NCBI GenBank assembly: GCA_964017195.1
Contig: OZ024891.1
Span: 618,694-682,693 of the forward strand
DNA from: Siderastrea radians
Taxonomy: Eukaryota > Cnidaria > Anthozoa > Scleractinia > Rhizangiidae
Direction: 5' to 3'
DNA length: 64,000 bases
In this document: in pieces, positions 8,038 through 15,600 of the stretch
Numbering within the stretch: the first letter of the stretch is position 1
Layout: the number at the start of each line of letters is the position of its first letter
Position numbers and translations under genes: made by a program
Notes under the pieces: model-generated
Database searches by the model: none
The model's input: the letters and a program-made list of their open reading frames with translations, nothing else
Told to the model about the DNA's origin: nothing

Positions 8038-8702
8038 TGAAAACCGTCGTGTCGTTATTGAATGGATCGAAACATCATGGCCTTCAATTCCCACCGGAAT
8101 TATTACAACGTATGGATTCCTTGTATGCTTTTTACCATCAACAATGGTGGTGTTATCGAAAAATGTTGAATCATTTCAAGTGTATCAATGCCTTGTTCAA
8201 TGGCATGGCGTTACTCCTGATGGCTGCAGGCATGATTGCTGGACCCCTTTTGGAAAACAGTACGTTGGTAGCATGTTTGGCGGCGGTGGGTACGGTGGTC
8301 AAAGGATGGAATGATTTTAAACAATACCGATTTAAAGTGACCATGAGTCGGTTTGCGTTTACCACGTATGCTAAAGCCTTGACCGAATTGAAAACCCATG
8401 TGCGTGGTGTTCCCTTGGAGGACTTGGAAAGGTTTTTAATCAAGATGCAAACCTTGGATGATACCATTGTGGATTTCACCCCTCCGTTACCCAAACGATG
8501 TCTCCAAGATTACCATCGTCATTTTGTGTACCAACCCGTGGAAGCCCTATGCTATGTGGACGGATGTCCTCGTCCCTTGAGACCCAAAGACTATTGGACA
8601 GATAAAAAGCCGCTCCCTCCCAGTCCCACACTCTTAGAACCATGGCCGTCCAACGAAGACGACGCAGAAAAAGGAAACGACGTCAAAGAGGAGGGGCTTT
8701 AA
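8037..8702 (+). CDS. Two-transmembrane SLATT-like membrane protein
   Basis: The ATG at 8037 overlaps the preceding stop (TGATG). The 221-residue product has an N-terminal helical region rich in Tyr/Trp/His (SLYAFYHQQWWCYRKML), two adjacent hydrophobic helices at about residues 50-72 and 74-90 with a very short polar turn, then WNDFKQYRF and a helix YAKALTELKTHV. It ends in a soluble Pro/acid-rich tail. This order (helix, tight TM hairpin, W-x-x-x-K/R, helix with Y-x-x-L) is like SLATT 2TM proteins that partner SLOG or SMODS proteins in bacteria. The match is by eye only. Its place among late genes also allows a virion membrane protein. It overlaps the next gene by 61 bp. Confidence 0.6.
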   Translation: MKTVVSLLNGSKHHGLQFPPELLQRMDSLYAFYHQQWWCYRKMLNHFKCINALFNGMALLLMAAGMIAGPLLENSTLVACLAAVGTVVKGWNDFKQYRFKVTMSRFAFTTYAKALTELKTHVRGVPLEDLERFLIKMQTLDDTIVDFTPPLPKRCLQDYHRHFVYQPVEALCYVDGCPRPLRPKDYWTDKKPLPPSPTLLEPWPSNEDDAEKGNDVKEEGL

Positions 8703-8977
8703 TGCGTCGCAAACCCCGTTTGGTGGATAAAATAGCGCATGGCATGAGTATGTTTCTATCAGGTCCAGCGCCTGGGTTTGGACTCGCTTTAGGCAAATTA
8801 GGCGGTCAAGCCTTGAAAGGCATTACCGACAATGTACAACATTACCGACAACGAGGCGGTGGTTGGTGGCAAGATTTCAAACGCAATACCCGTCAAGGCT
8901 ATAAAGAGTCGCGGGACGTGATCAAACAAAACAAAGCCCTTCAACGTGTGTTGATGAACCGTCCATGGTATCCTTGA
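8642..8977 (+). CDS. Small basic core-like protein with two QRGG motifs
   Basis: ACCATGG gives a strong start inside the end of the 2TM gene. The 111-residue protein opens with an Arg/Lys run and RQRGGALMRR. It then has a Gly/Ala-rich hydrophobic stretch (FLSGPAPGFGLALGKLGGQALKG), a second RQRGGGWW and a basic helical C-terminus ending RPWYP. The hydrophobic centre resembles that of small adenovirus core or lytic peptides, but I claim no homology. QRGG-x recurs in neighbouring gene products and may be a proteolytic processing signal. Likely a DNA-condensing or membrane-active virion protein (inference). Confidence 0.6.
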   Translation: MAVQRRRRRKRKRRQRGGALMRRKPRLVDKIAHGMSMFLSGPAPGFGLALGKLGGQALKGITDNVQHYRQRGGGWWQDFKRNTRQGYKESRDVIKQNKALQRVLMNRPWYP

Positions 8978-9138
8978 GGAGAAGACCACGACGACGACGT
9001 CGTCAACGAGGAGGTTTTTTAAATCTACTGGTCCCAGCCATGGTGGGATTGGGGAAAGCCGTGGCATTGGAAACGGATAAACGTATAAAACGCACGATCC
9101 AAAAAGCCAACCAACGGTATCGTCGTCGTCACCGATAA
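8965..9138 (+). CDS. Very small basic protein, 57 aa, with QRGGFL motif
   Basis: An ATG in good context (TCCATGG) begins 13 bases before the end of the preceding gene, and the frame closes with TAA three bases before the next ATG at 9142. The product has a poly-Arg head (RRRPRRRRRQRGGFLNLL), a short hydrophobic part (LLVPAMVGLGKAVAL) and a basic tail ending YRRRHR. The shared layout with its neighbours, the tight packing and the QRGG motif support it as a real gene despite its length. Probable virion core peptide. Confidence 0.6.
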   Translation: MVSLRRRPRRRRRQRGGFLNLLVPAMVGLGKAVALETDKRIKRTIQKANQRYRRRHR

Positions 9139-9141
9139 AGG

Positions 9142-9459
9142 ATGCAACGTCTTCGACGTCAATTACCGTTTTTACGGTCCATGTTTCAAGAAGCCAATGG
9201 CTCCAAACGTCAAGATTTGTTACAACATGCCAATGCCGATCAAATCAATGCTGTGAGTGAATTGGTCTTGAACTTCTTAAAAAACAAGATTCCCGTCACA
9301 CCACCCATGCTGGCCAAACTTCAACCCTATAAAAAGGTACTACGTGACTTGGGACGTCGTCGACATTCCGTGAAAAAGCGTCGTCAGTGGTTAGTCCAAC
9401 AAAAAGGACGCGGGTTGTTTCAAGGACTACATCACGTGTTATGTCAATGTGTTCGTTAA
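9142..9459 (+). CDS. Conserved-type small basic protein, 105 aa
   Basis: The frame starts three bases after the preceding stop. The protein opens MQRLRRQLPFLRSMFQ, continues with an all-helical domain (LLQHANADQINAVSEL, LNFLKNKIPVTPP, LRDLGRRRHSVKKRRQWL) and ends in QKGRGLFQGLHH. From family knowledge, short proteins with this layout (helical domain, then Q-K/R-G-x-G/L-F) are common next to PolB genes in cnidarian Polinton-like elements. The function is not established; a core protein processed near the C-terminus is plausible. It overlaps the next ORF by 19 bp. Confidence 0.65.
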   Translation: MQRLRRQLPFLRSMFQEANGSKRQDLLQHANADQINAVSELVLNFLKNKIPVTPPMLAKLQPYKKVLRDLGRRRHSVKKRRQWLVQQKGRGLFQGLHHVLCQCVR

Positions 9460-9671
9460 CGCTTGCCACATGGATGGCTCTGTTACAAGAGGCCAATCGG
9501 GCCACAGACAAGTGGAAAGACGAGGGTCATTATTGGAAGCATAAATATCACCTGTTGTATCGAGAGTACCAACATATCTTAAAGTCCCGTCTTTGTGAGA
9601 GCTGTCGTGCCTTGGAAGACGGGGAACTTTGCCCCGATTGTAGTCAACCACCATGGACGAGGTCTACATAA
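9441..9671 (+). CDS. Small protein with C-terminal CxxC...CxxC zinc ribbon
   Basis: The frame is open from 9387, but the ATG at 9441 (or 9447) fits the cluster spacing better; this gives about 76 residues. The middle is a charged helix with many aromatics (WKDEGHYWKHKYHLLYREY). It is followed by RLCESCRALEDGELCPDC, whose four cysteines form a likely zinc ribbon. The end overlaps the next gene by 19 bp. No family is recognised; start choice and even expression are uncertain. Confidence 0.5.
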   Translation: MSMCSLTLATWMALLQEANRATDKWKDEGHYWKHKYHLLYREYQHILKSRLCESCRALEDGELCPDCSQPPWTRST

Positions 9672-10366
9672 TTCCCCACCAGGACTTGGAACAACTCATT
9701 CAATATTACAAAGGAGAACTCACTGAAAATGCCTTGTTGAACAAAGCCGCTACGTTAGCCGCCAAAAAACATGTCTTGTTAGCCAACCCCCAATTGCCAC
9801 CAGCCCTGGTCAATGCTCAAACCAAACCGTTGAGTCAAGAATTAACCAAGTTAACCAAACGCATCCGTCAATTTCCCGGAGGCGTGGGGGTTGGGGCACC
9901 GGGTGGCCCCCCAGGTGAAGAAGGCGAGGAAGAGGCCGGGGATTTGGTGACGGGACCTGTGGAACAATGGTTGAAGCGCATGATAAAAGGCAGCCCGTCC
10001 ACCCCCAAACCTCCCATTACCCCTGCAACCAAGAAAGGCAAAGGAGCAGCCACCACTAGTAAAATTCCCATTCTCAAGAAAGAGGCCCCTTCCACCAGTC
10101 GAGGGGATATCTGGTCGCGTTTAGAAGCCATTCGAGAACAGCGCAAGACCTTGGAAAAAAAGTTAGCCGAGAGTCCTTGGGGCAAAGGCAAAGGCAAAGG
10201 CAAAGGCAAAGGCAAAGGCAAAGGCAAAGGCAAAGGCAAAGGCAAAGGCAAAGGCAAAGGCAAAAGACCCGCCCGAGAAGTGGAACGATTGAAACCCTTA
10301 CCCGGTTGGGAAGATTGGTACCAAGGCAAAAAGTTACGACGTCGATTGGATTACGACAGTGACTAA
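9653..10366 (+). CDS. Late-cluster protein with VYIIPH head, LVTGPVEQWLK module and GK repeat
   Basis: The 237-residue protein starts at ACCATGG. It has an N-terminal helical domain (VYIIPHQDLEQLIQYYKGEL, then ALVNAQTKPLSQELTKLTKR), an acidic Gly/Pro linker, a short compact module GDLVTGPVEQWLKRMIKG, a basic Ser/Thr/Pro tract and a helix (RLEAIREQRKTLEKKLAE). A run of about 14 Gly-Lys pairs encoded by (GGCAAA)n follows, and it ends LPGWEDWYQGKKLRRRL. Modules like these recur, to my knowledge, in uncharacterised proteins of cnidarian Polinton-like elements. A structural or core linker protein is likely. The stop and the next ATG are two bases apart. Confidence 0.65.
   Translation: MDEVYIIPHQDLEQLIQYYKGELTENALLNKAATLAAKKHVLLANPQLPPALVNAQTKPLSQELTKLTKRIRQFPGGVGVGAPGGPPGEEGEEEAGDLVTGPVEQWLKRMIKGSPSTPKPPITPATKKGKGAATTSKIPILKKEAPSTSRGDIWSRLEAIREQRKTLEKKLAESPWGKGKGKGKGKGKGKGKGKGKGKGKGKGKRPAREVERLKPLPGWEDWYQGKKLRRRLDYDSD
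10181..10264 (+). repeat. (GGCAAA)14 coding microsatellite
   Basis: A perfect hexanucleotide run keeps the reading frame and encodes Gly-Lys pairs in the C-terminal part of the 9653..10366 protein. Open frames in other phases and on the minus strand are by-products of this repeat. Confidence 0.95.
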
Positions 10367-10368
10367 AG

Positions 10369-10725
10369 ATGCCCACCAAGAGGAGAAGGGGTATCAAACG
10401 GAAACGCCCCCAACGAGGAGGGGCCTTGGATGTCCAAAAATGGATTGCTAAAACGGGGAAGGAATTTCATTGGCCTGGTTATCAGTACATGGGCCCTGGC
10501 ACGCATTTGGCCAAACGTCTGAAACGTGGGGATCCCGGCATCAATCGCTTGGACCAGATTGCTAAACAACACGACATTGATTACAGCCGTGCCAAGAATT
10601 TGCAAGATAAATGGAAAGCCGATACGAAGATGATCCAAGCCATTGATCGATTACCCGGCAAGAAAACCAAGACGGAACGGGTGGTCAAAAAAATCATGCA
10701 AACCAAGAAACGTTTAAAATTGTAA
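10369..10725 (+). CDS. Phospholipase A2-fold virion-type protein
   Basis: The 118-residue protein has a basic head with KRPQRGGAL and then a parvovirus-VP1-like PLA2 core. The calcium-loop-like YQYMGPGTHLAKRL sits at about residues 38-51, GDPGINRLDQIAKQHDIDYS at 54-73 with the His68-Asp69 catalytic dyad, and a downstream AD (84-85) as in the family. Such domains let non-enveloped parvoviruses leave the endosome, and free-standing versions occur in adinto- and adomavirus-like genomes. A basic tail (TKKRLKL) ends it. It closes the rightward cluster; AATAAA follows at 10760..10765. Confidence 0.8.
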   Translation: MPTKRRRGIKRKRPQRGGALDVQKWIAKTGKEFHWPGYQYMGPGTHLAKRLKRGDPGINRLDQIAKQHDIDYSRAKNLQDKWKADTKMIQAIDRLPGKKTKTERVVKKIMQTKKRLKL

Positions 10726-10886
10726 ATTTAATGACACCCCAGTTACATGTTGAGTAAAAAATAAAAACAAATGAAAATGTCACTGTCTCATTGGTTCATG
10801 AGTTGTGTCTTCAAAAAAGTTCTACCACAATGTTCTGCCAAAATACTGAGACGATTCAATGTTCTGCCAAAATACTGAGACGAGGG
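10726..10886. terminator. Poly(A) region of the late cluster with 26-bp direct repeat
   Basis: AATAAA at 10760..10765 follows the PLA2 gene. CAATGTTCTGCCAAAATACT plus GAGACGA is repeated at about 10828..10853 and 10858..10883, just before the end of the convergent minus-strand gene. No clear AATAAA for that minus-strand gene was found. Confidence 0.6.
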
Positions 10887-12035
10887 TTAAGACACCAAAT
10901 CATACATCAAATCGACGCCCTCGTCGGGTGACATGTCCTCCAACAAATCAATGATACCTTGAGGGGGCACCAATGTCTCCAGATCAAAGGAAGAAGAATC
11001 CTCGACATCCTTCAGCACCTCGGCCCACTCGTCAGGCGATATGTTCTGCAAAAAGGAAAGGTCGTCCAACTCCCAGTCAGGGGGTTCCGCGACTTGCATG
11101 GCCCCCGAATCCAAATCAATCAGAGTATGAGAGTCCTCCTCAAGGAGTTGAACAGAGGACTCCCTGGGCGATACGTTCGTATCCTCAGATTCGAGTGAGT
11201 CACAAAATGCTTTGACATACGCCGTCACAGGAATGGATTTCAAATAATCCGTAAGGGGGATGGTTAGTGTCAAAGGTCCTAAGGCATTCAATTTCTCTAG
11301 AGTTCTCTTTTTCTCCACCAGGTGGGTTCGACGGCGCCTCTGTTTCTCCCTCAACAGCTCTCGATGGGTCTCCCGATACTGTTGCTCATACGCCAGACGC
11401 TGTTCCCGATTGTTTTCCCGGTAGCGCTTTTGCTTCTCCGCCAACTGGGGTCGATTTTTTTCCCGGTAGCACTTATTGTACTCCGCCACCTGGGTTCGAT
11501 TTTTTTCCCGGTAGCACTTTCGGTACTCCACCAGACGGGCTCGATTTTTTTCCCGGTAGCACTTATTGTACTCCGCCAAGCGCTCTCGATGCCTTGCCCA
11601 GTAGCGCTTTTTGTTCTCCGCCACGCGGGCTCGATGTTTTTCCCGGTAACACTGGTCGGCCACCGCTATGAAGTCTCGATGTGTTTCTCGGTACTTTTTT
11701 TTCGAGGCGGTTACTTTCTCGGGGTGTTCGGCCCGGTACCGTGCACATTTGGCGATGTTGCGTGATCGTTTCGTCCGATACCGTTGGTTCGAGGCGGCTA
11801 TGCGGTCGGGATGTCTGGCCCGGTACCTGACTTGGGAGGCCTGTCGCCGTGCTTGTTTAACCCTGAGGTCTGCCAGTTCGTAGTCAACGTCCGCGTCGTC
11901 GTGGGGGTCATAGTCGTCGTCGTCGGTGTCGTGGGGGGCAACATCATCATCGTCGCTTTGTTGGTAGTTGACTGGGGGTCTGCGACGGTGGCTGCGACGG
12001 TGACTGCGGGGACGGGATTCTCTTTCTGCAAGCAT
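10887..12035 (-). CDS. 15-residue-repeat basic protein with acidic SPDE tail
   Basis: The 382-residue frame has three parts. Residues about 1-55 are Arg-rich and then Asp-rich (QQSDDDDVAPHDTDDDD). Residues about 60-240 hold some 12 tandem repeats with period 14-15, pattern Y-R-(E/A)-x-(N/H)-R-x-x-(L/V)-A-E-x-x-K, e.g. CYREKNRARLVEYRK. The last 110 residues are acidic and hydrophobic with two related blocks (ISPDEWAEVLKDVED and MSPDEGVDLMYDL), resembling transcription-activation tails. The basic repeat plus acidic tail suggests a nucleic-acid-binding regulator (inference). The start overlaps the 11947..12375 gene by 89 bases in another frame, and the frame is open upstream of the ATG, so it may be part of one split or spliced gene. 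Confidence 0.6.
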   Translation of the reverse strand: MLAERESRPRSHRRSHRRRPPVNYQQSDDDDVAPHDTDDDDYDPHDDADVDYELADLRVKQARRQASQVRYRARHPDRIAASNQRYRTKRSRNIAKCARYRAEHPEKVTASKKKYRETHRDFIAVADQCYREKHRARVAENKKRYWARHRERLAEYNKCYREKNRARLVEYRKCYREKNRTQVAEYNKCYREKNRPQLAEKQKRYRENNREQRLAYEQQYRETHRELLREKQRRRRTHLVEKKRTLEKLNALGPLTLTIPLTDYLKSIPVTAYVKAFCDSLESEDTNVSPRESSVQLLEEDSHTLIDLDSGAMQVAEPPDWELDDLSFLQNISPDEWAEVLKDVEDSSSFDLETLVPPQGIIDLLEDMSPDEGVDLMYDLVS

Positions 12036-12375
12036 CGGGCGATGGTGGCGGTGCTGGCGGAGGTGTCAGTGGGCGCTTGAACTGGTACCTCCAATAGGGA
12101 CAACAAAAATCCAACCCCTCCACGAACCACTCGCAGGTCAGTTGGGGATAATGACCCGGGGTCCAATGCTCTCGCACGTAGGTGGCTCGTGCTGCCTGGG
12201 CTGCCTGGGCTGCCTGTCTGAATCGCTTTCTTTCCTCCTCCAACAGCTCACCAAACTCAGTAACGCCTTGGTCCAACACCAACTCCACCTTCACTTTCTT
12301 CAAGATTTCCTCCACCTCGAGATCAGCTTCAAAGTCTTCGAATTTTTCCAAACGTTTCTCATGAGCAGAGTCCAT
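11947..12375 (-). CDS. Unknown acidic/Pro-rich protein (142 aa), promoter-proximal
   Basis: The start is the ATG at 12375 (CAACATGG), about 31 bp downstream of a minus-strand TATAAAAC (12406..12413). The N-terminal half is a charged helix (KRLEKFEDFEADLEVEEILKK) with an Ala/Gln run. The middle has HYPQLTCEWFVEG and LDFCCPYWRYQF, which could be a small zinc or disulfide module. The end is a Pro/Ser-rich hinge. No family is recognised. The 3' end overlaps the start of the 382-aa repeat-protein frame, so the two may form one protein through splicing or after correcting a frame break. Confidence 0.5.
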   Translation of the reverse strand: MDSAHEKRLEKFEDFEADLEVEEILKKVKVELVLDQGVTEFGELLEEERKRFRQAAQAAQAARATYVREHWTPGHYPQLTCEWFVEGLDFCCPYWRYQFKRPLTPPPAPPPSPDACRKRIPSPQSPSQPPSQTPSQLPTKRR

Positions 12376-12643
12376 GTTGAGATGACTCACCTCGAGGTGC
12401 GATCTGTTTTATAGTCTCTGGGATCATTCCCCGCGATGCATGGTGGTCCATCTAGAGAGGGGGGAGGGGGGTCCCCCCACCCCTTCCCACCCCTCCCAGG
12501 GGCACCACTGGGTCTCCTCATCCTCGCCACCACTCCCAGGGCCACCCTGTGCCTTGCTTGGTGATTGGCCCACCCTCTTCTCTCACGTGACCTTTATTTC
12601 TCTATAAAAAACGAGCACCAACCTCCAGCTGGTTCATCTGATC
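12376..12643. promoter_or_regulatory. Divergent promoter between repeat-protein genes and polymerase
   Basis: TATAAAAC on the minus strand (12406..12413) and TATAAAAA on the plus strand (12603..12610) face apart. Between them lie a GGGGGTCCCCCC/CCCCTCCC-rich block, an inverted CCAAT (ATTGG near 12563) and a CACGTG E-box near 12585. The ATG of the polymerase is 34 bp after its TATA, so the leader is very short. A rearranged copy sits at 4334..4490. Confidence 0.75.
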
Positions 12644-15600
12644 ATGTCCTCTCGTCAAGAGCAGGAGGCGGCGGGGTCAAGTGGCCTCGACCGCCATGAG
12701 ATGTTACAATTGCTTGGCCTGGAGATGTCCGATTCAGAGCAAGAAGAGACGGCAGCGAATTCCTCTGATGAACCTTTGGTAGCCAACGAACAGATGACTG
12801 GCCCTGACGAGGATGACATCTGTCAAGAGGCCTTGGATCGTTTCGAACGGCAACGTGCCTTTCAAACCCAACTCCTTCAACAAAGTGGTGGAGGTTTGGA
12901 TGCCAGTGCAGAGGGCGCCTTCGAGTTTAAGTTAGACAATTATGTCAACCGTCGGAGCACGCGTATGGGTGTTCGTGAACGTCATTTCAACACCCGTTTA
13001 CACCAAAGGGGGAACTTGATTCCAGATCAAAACATCACGGAAGCCCTACAAGATGGTTTACGTCGAGCCGTGAATGAAGTGTTAGCCACCACGCCTGACC
13101 TCCCCGATCAAGATCGCCTCTACTTCACCATCGGTTCAAACCGGTTGCATAATAACTTCCAGGGCTGGGGATTACGTGCTGGTGAATGGCGTGAAGACAG
13201 GGAGCGTGTGGAGGCCCTGTTCCACCGTTTAGCGCAAGCCCTCAACAGCAATGAACAATTTGAAATGGATGACTCCTTTCAATTATCCATTACTCAAGTC
13301 CATCATGCCCCTCAGGGAACCGGTAAACCCCGTCGTGGCAAACCCGGCCATCCTACCATGGAAATGTTAACGAAGAATTCCAAATCGATCATCAGAATTC
13401 AAAACAGGGATGAACTCTGTTGTGCTAGAGCCCTCGTCACTGCCAAAGCCAGAGTAGACCGGCACCCAAAATGGCACAGCATTCGCAAAGGAAGTCAAAT
13501 CCAGAGAACCCTGGCTCTGGACCTCCATCACGAAGCCAAGGTGCCCTTCGGTCCTTGCAGCTACGAGGCGTTGACGGCCTTCAGTAAGGTCCCGTCCCTG
13601 ACCGGCTACCAGATCATCCTGGTGGATGCTCACCGGTCGTTCCACATCACCACCTATGGAGACACCCAAGACAAACAATTGATCCTCTTGCACCACCAAG
13701 GCCATTACGATGTCATTACTCGTTTACCAGGGTTTTTCGGGTCCAGTTACGTCTGTGCCCACTGTTGGAAACCCTACAATACCGAGGGACGACATCGATG
13801 CACCAAACGAAAAGACCATTGCCGAGCCTGTTGCCAAAAAGAGTGCCCTGATTTTCTTCATGCTTACCCTCGAGCCCTCAAAGCGACCCAACGTTGCACC
13901 AGTTGTCATCGGGACTTTTTCGGAGACACTTGCTTCCAAGCACATCTCGTCAAGGACCACACTGGCAAACCCGTGACCAACCTAGAGTCCTCCGTGTGCT
14001 TTCGTCGCCGTCGCTGCCCTAACTGTCTTAAACAGGACGTTGGATTACAACAGATTGCAAGGCACCAATGCTACTATGTGGACTGCCCGTCTTGCCATGA
14101 GTACGTGCACGGTGAAACTCATCTTTGTTTTATTCAAAGACCCACCAAGCCTCAAGACAAGAAGAGAAAGAGGAAACGCCAAGGAGGTCCTCGCGCCAAA
14201 CGAGGAGCAGCCGCGGAGCCTGAAACCGCCCCAGAGGAGGAGGAGGAGGACGACGACCTGCCCCCCTTGCACGTGTTTTTTGATATTGAAGCTATGCAAC
14301 CCGACGAACAACACATTGCCAATCTCCTCGTGGCCGAAACCGAAGACGACGATCAACCTATTCGTTTCCCAGGCGAATATTGTACCCGAGATTTTCTCGA
14401 ATGGTTGGATACCCTCACGTTGAACGACACCCGACAAGTCAATGTCTTAGCTCATAATTTCCAAGGGTACGATGGTTACTTTGTGGTGCATCAATACCAT
14501 AGTGACAACCGGATCGTTCAACAGCTCCGGAACGGAGAGTGTGTAAACTCTTGGAAGTCAAACACGATCGGATTCGTTTCATCGATTCACTCAGCTTTTT
14601 CCAGATGCCTTTGTCCGCCTTTCCCAAAACCTTTGGATTAACGGAACTGAAAAAAGGCTACTTCCCCCACAAGTTCAATATCCGAGGCCATCAAAACTAC
14701 GTGGGCATCGTCCCGGCCCTCGATTACTACATGCCTGAAACCATGTCTCCCGAAGGCAAGCAAGCCTTGGAAAAGTGGCATCAAGAACAACGCGAGAAGG
14801 AGGTGGTCTTTGACTTCCAGAAAGAATTGATGGAGTATTGTGAATCAGATGTGCGTCTCTTGAAACAAGGATGTCTGACTTTCAAACGGCTGTTTGAAGC
14901 TCAAGCGGGGTTCAACCCCTTTGACCACATCACCATTGCTTCTGCCTGCAACATGGATTTACGTATGAACCGGATGATCCCTAACAGTATTGCCAGTGAA
15001 CCCACCCTTAGTTGGAAGAAGAATAACGTCAATCAATCGAACGAGGCCATCGAATGGTTAACCTGGTGCCAACAACACCAAGCCCCCCATATTGAACATG
15101 CGAAAAATGCCGGCGAGTATTGCATCCCTGGCACCACGCTCCATGTGGACGGTTTCGATGTCACCACCAACACTATCTACGAATTTCACGGCTGTTTCTG
15201 GCATGGATGCCCCCGCTGTTACCCCAACCGTTACGAAACACATGTGCGCCACTTTGATCGAACCATGCAAGATGTCTACGAGAGAACCCAACAGAGGACC
15301 CAAACGCTTCGCGCCCAAGGGTACACCGTGGTGGAAATGTGGGGATGCGATTGGGCAAGTCTCAAAGACACCTCACTTGACATCCGTACGTTTGTAGCTA
15401 ACCTTCAAAGCACAGAACCCCTCAATCCACGCGACGCTTTCTGTGGAGGACGTACCAATGCCGTGAAACTGTACCATCAGGTGACCCCCAACCAAAAGAT
15501 CCATTACATCGATGTCACCTCCTTGTACCCTTGGATCAACAAAACCTCTCTCTACCCTAAAGGACATCCTACCTTCATTACACAACCGGGTCACACAGAC

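Noticed and set aside
9868..10397. Minus-strand frames rich in Leu-Pro or Leu-Cys
   Set aside because: They are the reverse reading of the (GGCAAA)n run and its flanks inside the plus-strand gene.
11267..11765. Plus-strand frames with Phe-Phe-Pro-Gly repeats
   Set aside because: They are antisense to the 15-residue repeat protein; the apparent repeat reflects the 45-bp coding repeat.
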